The position numbers and the translations under genes were made by a program. The notes under the pieces were generated by a model that was given only the letters and a program-made list of their open reading frames with translations, searched no databases and was not told the origin of the DNA. From contig MU859109.1 of assembly GCA_033297205.1 (NCBI GenBank), positions 1 to 64,000 of the forward strand: a stretch of DNA of 64,000 nucleotides. The letters are read 5' to 3'. The DNA comes from Pseudoneurospora amorphoporcata. Its lineage: Eukaryota; Ascomycota; Sordariomycetes; Sordariales; Sordariaceae. Each line of letters begins with the position of its first letter. Positions within the stretch are counted from its first letter, which is position 1. This document shows positions 51,333 to 63,620 of the stretch, piece by piece.

Positions 51333-52998
51333 TTAAGAGGTGGAAGGCTCGAGGGTAACACCGCTAGACATGACAGTTAGCATATGTTGAGTGAGTATTA
51401 AAAGGGGTAGACACAAAACTTACGCAGCAATGGTGGCCCAACCGATAAGACGCCAGTGCTTCTCGATACGTCTGGAAAGGGCAACCTTCTCGCCGATGCT
51501 CGTGCAGGCGGGGGAGGTGAGGATGAGCTTAGCGGCATCCTTCTTGATGGCGGAGACCTTGGCACCGGTGGAGGTGGAACCGATGTTGACCATGATGACT
51601 TCGTTCTTGGCGAGCTTGTCGACCTTGGCCTGCTTGCCGTCGGCGGTGCGGACACCGAGAAGGCGGCGGAGGAGGTAGAAGTTGACCTCAATTTCGGAGT
51701 AGATCTCGGGGAGGCGGCCCTTGAGACCGAGGACGAAACCGACGAGACGATCGGCACGGCAGAGGGTAGGGTCGATGCGGGTACCGACACCGATGAGACC
51801 ACCGGGCACGGCGTACTTGAGGTCGTTGGCCTCGGAGTTGAGGGAGACGATTCTGCTGAAGATGGGAGTGCACTTGAGGTCGCCCTTCTCGTCACGGGTG
51901 ACGATACCGGGACGGATCTCGATCTCGTCGCCGAGCTTGAGGACACCGTGGAGAATGGAACCACCGGCAACACCACCCTTGAGCTCGTCGATCTCGGCAC
52001 CGGGCTTGTTGACATCGAAGGAACGAATGACGATCATCTGGGGGTCCATCGAGAAGTCCCTGGGGGGGACGGGGATGGTGTTGACGATGGCATCGTTGAT
52101 GGCGTCGATGTTGAACTTGAGTTGGGCGGAGATGGGGATGATGGGCGACTTTCCAGCAACGGTACCACGGATAAACTTAAGGATGGACTCGTAGTGCTGC
52201 TTGGCGGCCTCCTCGCGCATGAGATCGACCTTGTTCTGGAGGATGATGATCTTGTCGAGCTTCATGATCTCGATGGCAGCCAAATGTTCCGAGGTCTGGG
52301 GCTGGGGGCAGGATTCGTTTCCGGCAATCAGGAGGAGAGCGGCGTCCATGACGGCGGCACCTGAAAGCATAGTGCTCATAAGAATATCGTGACCGGGGCA
52401 GTCGACGAAACTGGAGACGCATAGTTAGCCAGATGTGCTCGTCGGCGCAAAGTGTCTGTCACCATCATAGAGAGACTTACGAGACATGGCGCAACAGACG
52501 GTAGGTACCCTCGCAACCCTCGCGCTCGCAAGGGGGATCAACCTCCTTCTCGGACTTGTAACTCCTGTAGCATGTCGGGCGAGGGCATGCTGGGTTGTCG
52601 CACTTGTAGATCTTTGCGTTGGCGTAACCAAGCTTGATTGTGATGTTGCGAATAAGCTCGTTCTTGAAACGGACCGTCTGGACGCCCGAGATGGCTTTTA
52701 CTACTGTCGACTTGCCGTGAGCGACGTGGCCGATGGTGCCGATGTTGATGGTGGCCTGTCGCGCAATAATCTCGGGGGTGAGGGGGCTGAGGGTCTTGAC
52801 GTCGAGGTCCTTGGGGTCGGTCTGGGGAGGCAGAGGAGGTCTCGCGACGACGGGGGCGGGGGCCTTCTTGAGGGCCGACTTGCGCGGCTTGGCCTCGGTC
52901 TCGTTGTCGGACTCGTGCTGGTCGACGTGAGACTCGTTGTCGGAGCCCGAGTCGGACTCGACGATATCGTTGCCGAACTTGTCGCCGTTGGTAGCCAT
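51333..52998 (-). CDS. Translation initiation factor eIF2 gamma subunit, 511 aa
   Basis: Minus-strand exons are 52998-52481, 52410-51424 and 51363-51333. Donors are GTAAGT twice; acceptors are TCCAG and TCTAG; the branch sites GCTAAC are clear. eIF2-gamma is the GTPase that carries initiator Met-tRNA to the 40S subunit. G motifs are GHVAHGKST, DCPGHD (created by the first splice) and NKVD. A zinc-ribbon-like insert has CDNPACPRPTC and CEREGC. Domains II and III follow (PGGLIGVGTRIDPTLCRADR; LTSPACTSIGEKVALSRRIE). The last exon is only 31 nt and gives the final residues GVTLEPSTS. The N-terminal 70 residues are acidic and less conserved, as usual. Confidence 0.96.
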
Positions 52999-54315
52999 GA
53001 TTGCGGATGTGGATGTTAGTTAAGGTAGGTCGATGTCGCGGGGCAGTAATTTTTTCGCTTCAGGTTTCGGTGAACCCCTCTAGGTTGCTCTGTGTACTGT
53101 ATGGTATGGTAGTGGCCTGCGGCTTGCTACTTTTCCAGACCCTGCTCCTTGGTGTGGGTATGTATGTGTCCTAAATGTCTCCGCAACGGGACTCGCGATA
53201 TTTGATACCTAGCGGGCGTTGTTGGACAAAAATAGTGGGGTTGGAGAGAAGGTCGATGGAAGGAAGGCTGAAAGCAAATCAAGAATGACTCTGAACGATA
53301 TTTGTGACTCCAGTAATTTTCTTGTGCATTCATAGGCCTGCCGCTGCTGCCAGCTGCGACCCATCTCCAGCTGAGTCGTGCGAACTGCGTGCGCCTGGGC
53401 GCCCAAACCTTCATTGCTTGCCGCTGCCCCACTACCTCTAAGCACGGTTTTGCCCCACAATGACCGATAAGGATGCGATAAGGATTTCCCTCTGGGGCCG
53501 TGTTGACTTTTGAACTTCAATTGCATCCCATCACGAGTTCGCTACTCGACATATTCATCCAACCATTTTGGCCAGTTTCGATACACAACTCACTCGAGGC
53601 TTGCACAACAGAGTACATGCTCGAAGCCATCACCTGACCGATAGAACTGATATAGATATGCTGTATCGATCGGCGAGTTGAAGTCGGTTTCTTTCTTTCT
53701 TTAAGCCCCTCAAGAACAATCGTTATTCTGCAACCGTTTCTCCCATTGAGACCGGCATCCTTCGACGTGCATACCGAACGTTTGCGGGTCGATAAGCTAC
53801 ATTCTTACGGTCCCTACGCCGAGCCTGCTTCTTGTCGTCTAATAGCATTCTTGGATTTCGATTGGGTTCATCAAAGTGGACGAGCATGAATGAGCATTCA
53901 ACCTGGGTTGAGACTCGGATAATATGGGTTCGACAAGCACCCCCAAAGCCTTGTTTCACGTTCAGCCTTGATGCTTGTTGGATCGGGATCAGGAAGACTC
54001 CGGGAGCGAGACCTGTTCAACAGCGCGTACGACCGTCCCTGATGTTTCGAGAAGCAGTCACTAAGAATTTAAGCCATAGCCGGTATCCAGTGATTACCAT
54101 TGGAGCGGGGAGAAGACTCAGTCGGTTACACGAGACATTTCCGCTTGACCGCTGAATGGCCGTCAGTCACGGCCACAGCTACGGCTGGAACTTGACCATC
54201 GCTGGGTTGGGGCCAAGAGAAGCAGCGTGCGAGTGTCTATCCAAGACTGTTCAGGCTGGAACTGGGCAAAAGAGCCAGAAGGTGGATTCGCAACTGGCAT
54301 GGCCGAGCCTACTCC

Positions 54316-54323
54316 TATAAATA
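54316..54323 (+). promoter_or_regulatory. TATAAATA element
   Basis: A TATA-box consensus lies 53 bp before the start codon of the weak ORF at 54376, inside a large spacer. It is a motif match only. Confidence 0.25.
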
Positions 54324-54375
54324 CCCTATCTGTTCTTGTCCTCTGCAGTGAGCTTGGTAATGACTGTTCCACGAC

Positions 54376-54741
54376 ATGATGCGGGCAGCGCTTCCTACGG
54401 CGCTGCTCACCAAGCTTGGACCTTTCTTGTCAAGTCATCAAGCAGTGTCTAAACACCGAATCAACGGTGGAAAGGGCGATGACTTGCAGCAAGCGAACTG
54501 CGTGCTTCGACTGAGCCATCGAATAAGGCCAAAAAGAGGGGTGGGATGCGACGCAGAAATGGCCGCCCAAGATGACTTTGATGGCTATATCACGATTGTG
54601 ATACCAAAGCTTTTCCACCACCTCCGGCTCGTCGGGCTAAAAATACTGAACCGGTGGCAACACCCAAAACATGATGGGCTAAATAGTGGCACTATGGAGG
54701 GTGGGCAATATTTATGTGCTGACAAGTGCAGCACAAGGTAA
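54376..54741 (+). CDS. Weak candidate ORF, 121 aa
   Basis: It runs from ATG to stop as one exon, with a TATA-like element 53 bp upstream. The product is mixed in composition, with an amphipathic middle (ITIVIPKLFHHLRLVGLKIL). No signal peptide and no known domain are evident. Codon use is not obviously biased like the neighbouring genes. It may be a chance ORF. Confidence 0.2.
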   Translation: MMRAALPTALLTKLGPFLSSHQAVSKHRINGGKGDDLQQANCVLRLSHRIRPKRGVGCDAEMAAQDDFDGYITIVIPKLFHHLRLVGLKILNRWQHPKHDGLNSGTMEGGQYLCADKCSTR

Positions 54742-57007
54742 CCTCGCTTCCAGGTATCAAGACAGATTCTCGTGAGAGTCGAGGACGGCATATAATCGCC
54801 AAGTTATGCACGGGAACTCGTCAGCAGAGTTGCCCGCGTTTGTCCGACTTGGAAAGTAATTTGACTTGCAAGTGCGATTTCAAAACAAGGACATTGTCCA
54901 GAACCTACGTACCTATAAGATATACCCAAAACACCACCAGCCTTGCATCGCCATCCCTGGCATCAAGCCTTCTCGCAGAATTCGTCTTACACACAGCAGC
55001 ACACTGCATCCGTCCTGGCGGTGTACATGTCTTGGTACAATGCCATGTTGTCCGCCGTGCTACGGAACACCGACGTCGTTGTTCGTCGTCGCTGTGTTCC
55101 AGAGGACCCCGCTCCCGGACAGAGAAAATGTGAACAAGACAGAATCCAATATCTGGAAGGTCGGGAAGCAGGGACCACACGTGTGTGATGGTGCAACATT
55201 GAGAAAGTCTGAGGAAGCCGCCGAATTGATGAGGGCCCCGCCTTCACCAACCAGCATTTGTCTTTACAATTTTGTGAACATGATTCAACTGACGATTTTA
55301 CCCCAGCAAGTATAAAAGCTAACTGTGTCCCCGGCGCGTGAGTCCCGCGCGTTCCCGCGAGGCCATGGTCAGAGTTAAAGCGAGCAAACATCACACTCTC
55401 GAATCTTGAATTTTGCCGTTTCTGGGTCAGCGCCCGATATTTAGATTGACCCAAGATTTGCGCAAAATGGAGTGTGTGAACGGCGTGAAGAGACAAGAAG
55501 AGAGTCGCTAGACGAGGTTTGTGTGGTACCGCTTGCCGCCCACCAATGCATGACCGGCAGCTCTATCACGGGGTTATGCCATCTGATTGGCTGGACATGT
55601 GAAGTTCCCAAACAGATAGCCAATCATCATCGCCTGAACACTCCAGGGTAGGCAGTTGGACGGCAGGGGACAAGCGGACGAGTGAGATGCACGGCAGGGG
55701 TTCTGGTGATTCTCCGCCCTCCAAGACTTCGCTCAGCAACGACGACGACCGCTTGCCGCCAACCACGGGCCGCCGTCTCCTAGAGCTTCACGCTGTTGCT
55801 GATCTTGGCGGTGCATCTGGATGATGTCGTTGGCCAGCCTCTTGGTCGAGTCCGGTAAAAGTGCTCCCATCCGCCAGCCGCCCCCAGCCAATGGATCGAT
55901 GTTACCCAACCTTGCCCATTGAGTCCCGGGGCCATTTCGATATTTGCTCTCACTCTCTCTCATCCTGTGATGAGGAAGGCAAAATACCTACAGAGAGAGG
56001 ATGAAGTCGGGGAGAGACCGAGGATTCGATGGTGTTGGGGCGAGAAGAGACGGAGAGAAAAAGGACTCATCATGAGCAAGTGCCTGTGATGGTCCCTTAC
56101 CCACAGGGTCATCTACATGTTGGTGTTGACGCCGCGGGATCGTCCATGCCGTCGACAGGCTGTTGTTATTCCCCTGGTCCGCTGCTATATCGAGAAGAAA
56201 GGTTGCAACCCCTCTTCCGTCTTGCACCGTTCCCTATTGCGTTCGAGTCTTATCTAGACCATCCTAGTATTTGACTTTTCTCTTCTTCTCCCGTTTCCCT
56301 CACCTTGTTTTCTCTCTCAGAACTCTGCAGCATCTCCAACATCTACGAGACGCAGGAACAAAAAGACCAACCTGCCACTGTCCGATCATAGTTCCTCGCT
56401 TGCCGACGTACATCTGCGGCCTCCCTCTTGGCCCACGAGCGAAAAAGCAGCTAGAGGTAACCAGCAGCAGCACGAAGCCAGTCTGGTGTCCACTCCTGAC
56501 TCCCACTGGGCGTCTATTTTCGACATCAGTCGTCCGACCTTATTGGCGACACTAGCCCGTCGTCCTATCAGCTTCGTGTCTCGGGGCCGACTACACCACC
56601 CCTGTGCAAAGTATGCTTCCCCATTGCTTCCCTCCGAGGAACCAGTTGCTGATCGTCCCATGCAGAGAGGCAAGACTCGCGCAACACCCCCATACCCATC
56701 CACCACCAAGATACCGAATCAACGTGTGCGAGGGTAGTGGCAGCGGCTATTCAAAACCACCTTGACCCCAACGGCGCCTCGCTTTCCATCCTCTCCTCTA
56801 CTTCGGCAGCTGGGCTCTCTCATATCTGTGTCTTCCTTCCATTTTACTCTATTTCCTTTTGCTTCACTCCTGCAAAGTGTGCCGTCATCATCTCACAGCT
56901 TAAGGCTGGGTATCCTTTGCTAGTTTGATATATCGACATCGAAGCCTGGCTTCTTCGACTCTTGCCTAGTACAGTAACAAAAACATATACACACATACGT
57001 CGTCGAC

Positions 57008-58670
57008 ATGCCCTTCAACGACGAGAAGAAGCGGCCAGCCGCTCTCAACCTGACACCCCAACGAACAATGTCGGCCGGCTCAGTCTCCTCCAACGACTCA
57101 TCATCAACAGCTTCATCACTGGCCAAGCCCCCAAGGACACCACGATTTGCCGAAGCCACCTCAGTACACTCGCCTATCGATGGACGACAACTACCCTTCT
57201 CTGACAAGTCGGAGGTTGCTCATGCTCAGCCTGGAGATGTTGGCTTTGGTTATATCGGGAATGGAGGAAACAGGGAATCAGTCGCCATGCCAATGACACC
57301 AAGGTCGCCCCTCAAGAGTGCGTTGAAGGTTCCAGGAACACCGGGTCGGGGACTCGCCAATCCTCTCAGCCCAACGTTCAGGGAAGAGGAGCAGTTGGAG
57401 CAAAGGGAGAAGTTGACGGAGAAGGAGCAAGCTCGGGATTTGGTAGGTCTCATCATTTTTAAAGTGATGACAGGCCATGATAACTAACAACATGACAGAA
57501 AATCAAAACCCGTGTACGCATGGCCAAGTTCGCTCTTCGCGGTGTCAACTTCAGCTGCAGTCTCATCATCCTCGCCATGCTTTCCTCCTCGTTTTCCATC
57601 TTCAACGCTACCCGACATCTCCCGACCATGAACGGCCTTCCCGCCTGGGCCGAAGGCACCAGCCCCTGGCCTCAATACGTCGTTCTCGCCTGCTCCTGCG
57701 TTTCGCTCCTCATCTGCATCGGTGTCTTTGTCGGTTACTGCCGTGGTGGTCATCAGAGGGCGGAGAAGGTTGGCGTGTACTACACGCTTTTCGCCGTGGG
57801 CTGGTTCATCTTCAGCATGATCATGTGGGCGGTGGCTGCCGGTGTCTTCCAATTCACCAAGAACAACAGCAAGAACAAAGACATGTGGGGTTGGGCTTGT
57901 GTTGAGAACCACCGCGCCGAGCTCTTCAAGGACAAGGTTGATTATGCGCTGGTGTGCCGTCTTCAGGTAAGCTTTCCACTTCCCCCCTTAATTCGTACCA
58001 CCGCAACACCCGGAATGTCTTACTGACAACAAACTCTTTTCAGAACTGGGCTCTCATCTGCATCATCATCGAAATCATTGTCGAGATCATCAGCATCACC
58101 CTCTACAGCATCGTCTTCTACCGCTACTGGTCCAAGCGCAAGCTGCACAAGTCCATGAACATGCGCGACAAGGCCCGCTCCGACCTCTACCTCGCCCAGC
58201 TGCGCGTGCAGTCCGCTCCCAACACCCCCGGCTTCGGCCCCAAGTCGCCCGCCTTCTCGCAATATGCCATGTCTCCCCGCTTCCCGCCCTCGCAGTACCA
58301 ATCCTTGGACGAGGTCGAGAAGGGCAACGGTGCCGGTGTCACTCAACAACAGCCCTTCACCCCCGGCGGCCAACGCCTCATCATCCCGCAGTCCGCCTTC
58401 TCTTCGCCCAAGGTCGATACGGGATTCAAGCTGCAGGCTCCTCCCTCCAAGGCTAACCCTGCTACTCCCGTCACTCCCAAGGGCGGGTTCATGACCCCTT
58501 CGTCTTCCAACGCCGTCTCGCCCGTAGATTCCATGCCCCAGTGCAACCTGCCCCAGCCTCCCCCGCCGACGGTGCAGATCACGCATGCGCCCGTGGTGCC
58601 TGGCGAGCAGCAGTATGAGGCGGTGCCTATCCCCGGTGCTTATGCCGGCCAGGCACAGAGGTATGCTTAG
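57008..58670 (+). CDS. ham-8: Four-TM membrane protein, probable HAM-8, 509 aa
   Basis: Exons are 57008-57442, 57499-57966 and 58044-58670 (donors GTAGGT and GTAAGC; acceptors GACAG and TTCAG; all phase 0). The cytosolic N terminus (about 150 aa) is Ser/Thr/Pro-rich with SPxK- and TPRSP-type sites. Four hydrophobic helices follow: FALRGVNFSCSLIILAML, YVVLACSCVSLLICIGVFVG, YYTLFAVGWFIFSMIMWAVA and WALICIIIEIIVEIISITLY. The C terminus is Pro/Ser-rich with repeated TP and SP motifs. The four-helix layout is MARVEL-like. I recall HAM-8 as a Neurospora membrane protein needed for hyphal fusion and fruiting-body development, and this gene fits its neighbourhood and layout. The symbol is therefore tentative. 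Confidence 0.75.
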
Positions 58671-60153
58671 ATGGTCGTCGGGTGATGGCAAGAAGCGGTG
58701 TCAATAAGCGAGTGATGAAAGTATATATCAATAACCCCCTTTCTCTTCTATAACCAGTCTTTTCCTTTTGTTGTTTACACTTTTTACTTTGTTTTGTTTG
58801 TTTCAAATTGGATATACCAAAGGCGTTGGCGGGATCACAACTTTGTTTTTGGAATAGCGATAGCGATGGGAGCTTAAGCTTGGATGGGTAGAATGATGAA
58901 AATTGAGCGGACAGTGTATAATAAGAGCGGGAACTCGTCGAGATACGTGAGAGATGAAAGATGAAGTGGTGATGGATGGATGATAAGAAGGTCAAGGTAC
59001 CTTTTTTGAGACAGATCAGACAGATCAAACAGACAGACAACAAGAGAATAGAATTCTCTCTGTGTGGATTCAATCGAACATCTTTGTCTGACATCTGAGT
59101 TTGTTTCTTGAACATTGTGATATCGTGACATGGCGACATTGTGAGGTGGTTGGTGTTTTGTTTTGCTGAGCTTAGGAAAGTACTCGCGTGTCTTGTACTC
59201 ACGAACTGGTTTGGTTGCCAACCTCCCCATCACCGAGATTGATGAACAGTGTTACTCACCGAGGTGAAACCTAGCCACTGTCACACTATAACATCTTTCC
59301 CAGCCATGCAAAATCACAAGCGGGAGCAGCCGATCATCCCCGTTCCCTCGGTCGTGATAAGCTTTGATATTTATTCACACCGTCAAAGTTCAGGGGACAT
59401 AGTAAATCCCAAGCTCCACTTCATTCAGGGGCGCCAGCTGTCAGCCTGCCAAAACCATCAGACGTCTCAACTGCAACAAGACGAGATGACCCACATGGCA
59501 GCAGCTGCCAGGCAGTTCGTCCCGTCGAAGTCCCAGCACCTCACTGCAGCAAATGCAATGACGCTCCTGGCAGCGGGACCTGCGCTAACAATTATGGGAC
59601 AACGCGGCGCGCAGGCGGGACCCTTTCCTTGTTGGAATTGGAATTGGACCCATTCGGGGATGCCACATGTAATTCGCGGTTTCGGATCGTACTTCTTGAA
59701 TCAGCCCACGCCTCTACCGTCTCTCTCCTTTCCCTTCTCTTCCTTTCGTAGCAAATAGAAGGTATTACAAAGTAAGGTTGAAGTAAACAAGTCGAGTCAA
59801 GGTACGTCCAATGAACCTTTGTATTGCAAGAGCGCAAGCTTCGCAACTCAGACCGCGAGCGACCCTATCGACCGCTTTCTCTCCCGGCCGGCGTGATCGT
59901 CATCACCCATTCTCCAAAAGTAAAAAGGAAAAGGGGACGAGACGACACCAGACGGAAGCTCCGTCTCCAATTCTCAAGTCACAACCCAAACCCAACCCCA
60001 GGACTTAAGACTAACGAACGGGCGTCATCGTGCAGGCCACCCACCACCACCTTCTCGTCACCCAAACCAAGCTTTCCAACCTATCCGCTCCCTTTCCCAG
60101 AACCCGACCGCATCACGCATAACCCGTACTGTCGTGCAAACCATACCGACCCA
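58671..60153. other. Spacer ham-8 / UMP kinase
   Basis: 1.48 kb between two plus-strand genes. AT-rich 3' sequence follows ham-8. No gene supported. Confidence 0.55.
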
Positions 60154-61512
60154 ATGGCATCCTCCCTCCCCCGCCAGGCCTTCCGCTTGGCTTCTTCTTC
60201 CACAACCACCATCCGCGCCGCCGCTTCTCGTCGTTGCGCATCTACTCTCCAGAACACCGGCAAGCGCACTACCCAGTGGAGCTTCCCTAAGAACAGCAAC
60301 AGCGGAAAGCGGGCTTACAGCAGCCTGCCCCCCGGCGGCTCCCCTCCTCCTAGGGAAACGAACAAGATTGCCTTCTGGCCTTTTGTGGCTGTGTTTGTGT
60401 TGGCATCGGGTGGTTATATGTTGTTGGTTGATCGGAGGAAGGGTGAGTCTTTTCTGTTGTCTTTCTAGCGCGAGAGGTGAAAAGGGAGGGAAGGGGGTAG
60501 GCGGTGGTGAGTTTGGCTCGGCTGGTTGCGGGCGCGAAAGAGACATGGGGGAGCAGTCACGGTGGGCAGGAGGGGCAGGAAAGGGCAAGCTTGAGTTGAC
60601 CTGGAGCTCTTGCGCCTTTCTCGACGGACTCTACCTGCTGTGGCTGCTTGCTGCTTGCTGCTTGTGACTGGACTGGACTGTCAAACAAGATGACGTCCGG
60701 CGCAACCATCCTCACAGTCCACCAGCTCCTACAAACTTACCACCTAAGCCTTTCTACCTCCCGTCCTACACCTACAACCCACCACCTAAACCACATCAAG
60801 AGCAACCAACACCTAAGCTAACATACCTCCCAAATAACCAGACATGCCCCCCAACCCCAAATCCACCTCCTCGGCCGCGGCCGTCGAGGGCCCCTCCACC
60901 CCCGCCTTCTCCCCCACCGACGTAACAGTAATCTTCGTCCTCGGCGGCCCGGGCGCCGGCAAGGGCACCCAATGCGCCCGCCTAGTCCGCGACTACGGCT
61001 TCACGCACCTCTCGGCCGGCGACTTGCTGCGCGCCGAACAAGACCGTCCCGGTTCTCAGTACGGCCAGCTCATCCAGGACTGCATCAAAAACGGCGCCAT
61101 CGTGCCCATGGAAGTGACCGTTGCGCTTCTCGAGAACGCCATGCGCGATACCTTGACCGCCGCCCGCACCAGGAAGGGCCGCTTCCTGATTGACGGCTTT
61201 CCGCGCAAGATGGACCAGGCGGTGAAGTTCGAGGAGGTTGTTTGCCCTGCCAAGATGGTGCTGTTTTATGATTGCCCGGAGGAGGAGATGGAGAGACGGT
61301 TGCTGGAGAGGGGGAAGACGAGTGGACGCGCGGATGATAATGCTGAGAGTATCAGGAAGAGGTTCAGGACGTTCGTGGAGACGAGCATGCCGGTTGTGGA
61401 TTACTTTGAGAAGCAAGGGAAGGTTGTCAAGGTGGATTCGACGCCGGGGCCGGACAAGGTTTATGAGGCGACGAGGGGCCAGTTGAGGAGGGTTTTTGGG
61501 GATAAGTTTTAG
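60154..61512 (+). CDS. ura6: UMP/CMP (uridylate) kinase with alternative mitochondrial membrane leader
   Basis: The short form starts at 60844 and gives 222 aa. A long form joins 60154-60442 to 60842-61512 (donor GTGAGT, branch GCTAACA, acceptor AACCAG) and gives 319 aa; the join is in frame through a GAC codon directly before the internal ATG. The kinase makes UDP/CDP from UMP/CMP. The core shows the P-loop GGPGAGKGTQC, the NMP-binding HLSAGDLLRAEQ and DGFPRKMDQA, and the lid ERGKTSGRADDN, as in yeast Ura6. The leader has an Arg/Ser/Ala-rich presequence and a single TM segment (IAFWPFVAVFVLASGGYML), so the long form could be anchored in the inner mitochondrial membrane. The 400-nt intron is unusually long here and may also contain the promoter of the short form. 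Confidence 0.85.
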
Positions 61513-62229
61513 GTGATTGTTGTTCCCGAGGACGAGAAGGACAGGGACATGGACGAGATAGGGGGCATGAAGGGGGTGGCTTATGGGTTGTCTCTTGATT
61601 GACTTGGATTCTGACATGATGCGCCCGTTCCATAAGATAATACTTTAGTACTATAGAAAGGGAGCGATGGAGTCGGGAGACGGTTCGGTCGGTGGATGGT
61701 TCTTCGTTAGAAATGGATTTTATTATGCTTTTCCAAATATCGATATTGCCTGCGTTGGCAATCACTCTTAAAAAGCTTGACAAGGAGGTCTTGTTGTTTG
61801 ACAGCTGGTCATCCAGGTCATAATGGGCATTGCTATTACGCTTTCTTTGTGCTTATCCTGAGTGTCTGGTGAACCTTCCATGTCCATACCCTTTCTTAAA
61901 GCTGCGCATCATCACAATCGAGAGAGAAAACCTGATGATTGCTGGATATCTAAACCCATTCCTCTCGGAATGATACAACAAAAATGCAAACCCGCCAAAA
62001 GTAGTCGAAAAGAGCAGCTCTACCTTGAATATGGTGTTCCGTTTTTGGGGCTCACAACTCCTTAATAGACAACCCTTGTAGAATTCCTTCTCCCATTCAA
62101 ATGAGCTGAACTGATGAGACCGAGTGGAAAAAGCACTGAATACGGGGGGAAAGACCTCTTTTTTGATATCCCCCAACTCTATGCTACTAACAACAACCAA
62201 TTATTGCGTGATATCCCGTTGCGCCCCCT
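61513..62229. other. Convergent spacer, UMP kinase / eIF3m
   Basis: 717 bp between converging stops. No gene supported. Confidence 0.6.
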
Positions 62230-63620
62230 TCAGTCATCATCATCAGTACGGGGCCTCGTCTGTCTGGGACCGCCGGTACGTCCTCCCCGGTTACCGCCAC
62301 GCTGCTGGGGCTCGTCAAGGCCGGCGTTGGCCAGCTTGCGCTCGAGCTCCTGCTGCTCACGCTCGCGCTGAGCCTCGACATCGGTCTGGGCCTTGCGCAC
62401 GACGCCGACGAGCCTATCGACGACTGTCTTGAACTGGTCGACACGGGTGCCGAGCTCGCGCCACTGCTTCTCGCCGAAGACGCGGTAGGTGGTGCGGTGA
62501 ACCAGGAAAACCTTCTGCTTCTGTGACAGGCGGCCCTCGACCAGCTTGGAGCGGATCACGTCAATGGTCCACATCTCGACGTCCTCGACGGGGATCTGGA
62601 GGGCCTTGGCGATGCTGGCGTAGGGGATCTCGCGGTTCGGGGTGCTGGCGGCGAGCGACGCAAAGGTGAGCAGGCGCATTTTGCGCTGCAGCTTCTCGTG
62701 GTCGAGCTTCTCGTTCTCGATCCATCCCTGGTGCTCGTCCCTGAAGTCATTGTAGTCCTCGAGGTCCTGCTCGGTGAAGATGTCGAGGAGCTGCGAGTAG
62801 ACGGGGTGCGAGTCGCTCAGGGCATGGACCGAGGGGAGCGAGCGCAGGTCGTTGAAGTCGAAGCGGCTGGGCGATGAGATGGCCATGCGCAGGGCGCGGA
62901 GGGAAAGCTTCTGGGCCTCATCGGAGGTGACCTCTTCCTGGTTGTCGCGGTCGAAGGTGGCAAGAGCCTTGAGGAGGTAGAAGTAGGACTCCCTGTTTGC
63001 GAAAGATAGGTTAGCATGAAGCCTTCAAGGTGCATATGGTTTAGTATGCATGCATGATGCAATGCAGGCTATACTCACTCCTGATCACCAGCGTCGTTGG
63101 CGGCATCGGAAACCTCGACGTAGAGCTTGCGCTGGCTCTCCGAGTCGGACTTCCACTCGTTGAGCCAGCCCTCAACGTTCTTTAACCTGGGCTTGAGGAG
63201 GTCGAACTGGCTGTTTTGCCTGATGAAGCGGACGATCTGCATAAAGACGTTGAAGCGCAGGGGGTTGGACTTGTCGAGGAGGTTGAAGATGGTGGTGAGC
63301 GCATTGGAGGCGAGGGTGAAGCCGTGGGTGGGAGAGCCGGTGATGGGCTTGAGAAGGTTGCCGCAGAGGAGGGGCAGGTACTTCTTGGGCTCCTCGGACT
63401 GGAGGACGAGGTGGATGAGGAGGTTGTAGGCGGGGGTGAAGTCCTTCTCGGGGGCGCCGTTGAGGATGTGGGAGGCCTTGACGATGGCGTCCAGAGCATC
63501 CTCGCGCTTGTCCTCCTCGAGGAGAGGCTGGACCTCCTCGCCGACCTGGACGAAGTCGGCCATCTCCTGCGCCAACTCGGCGAAGGTGCCGTCGACGAAG
63601 ATCAACTGGGGGGTAGCCAT
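62230..63620 (-). CDS. eif3m: Eukaryotic translation initiation factor 3 subunit M, 434 aa
   Basis: Minus-strand exons are 63620-63079 and 62992-62230. The donor is GTGAGT, the branch site GCTAACC and the acceptor AACAG. eIF3m is a PCI-domain subunit of the eIF3 scaffold on the 40S subunit. An N-terminal helical-repeat region (ADFVQVGEEVQPLLEEDKRE onward) is followed by the PCI domain (about 215-375). Its winged-helix part contains IPYASIAKALQIPVEDVEMW and KLVEGRLSQKQKVFLVHR. The C terminus is an RGG-type tail ending in DDDD. The length is typical for filamentous fungi (about 430-460 aa). Confidence 0.93.

Larger units (their letters stand above)
52999..57007. other. 4-kb spacer, eIF2-gamma / ham-8 (divergent)
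   Basis: This is one of the two largest gene-free blocks of the window. No family is recognised. One weak ORF with an upstream TATA-like element is listed separately (54376-54741). The 1 kb before ham-8 is rich in CT and CCAT words and probably includes a long 5' leader. Confidence 0.5.
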
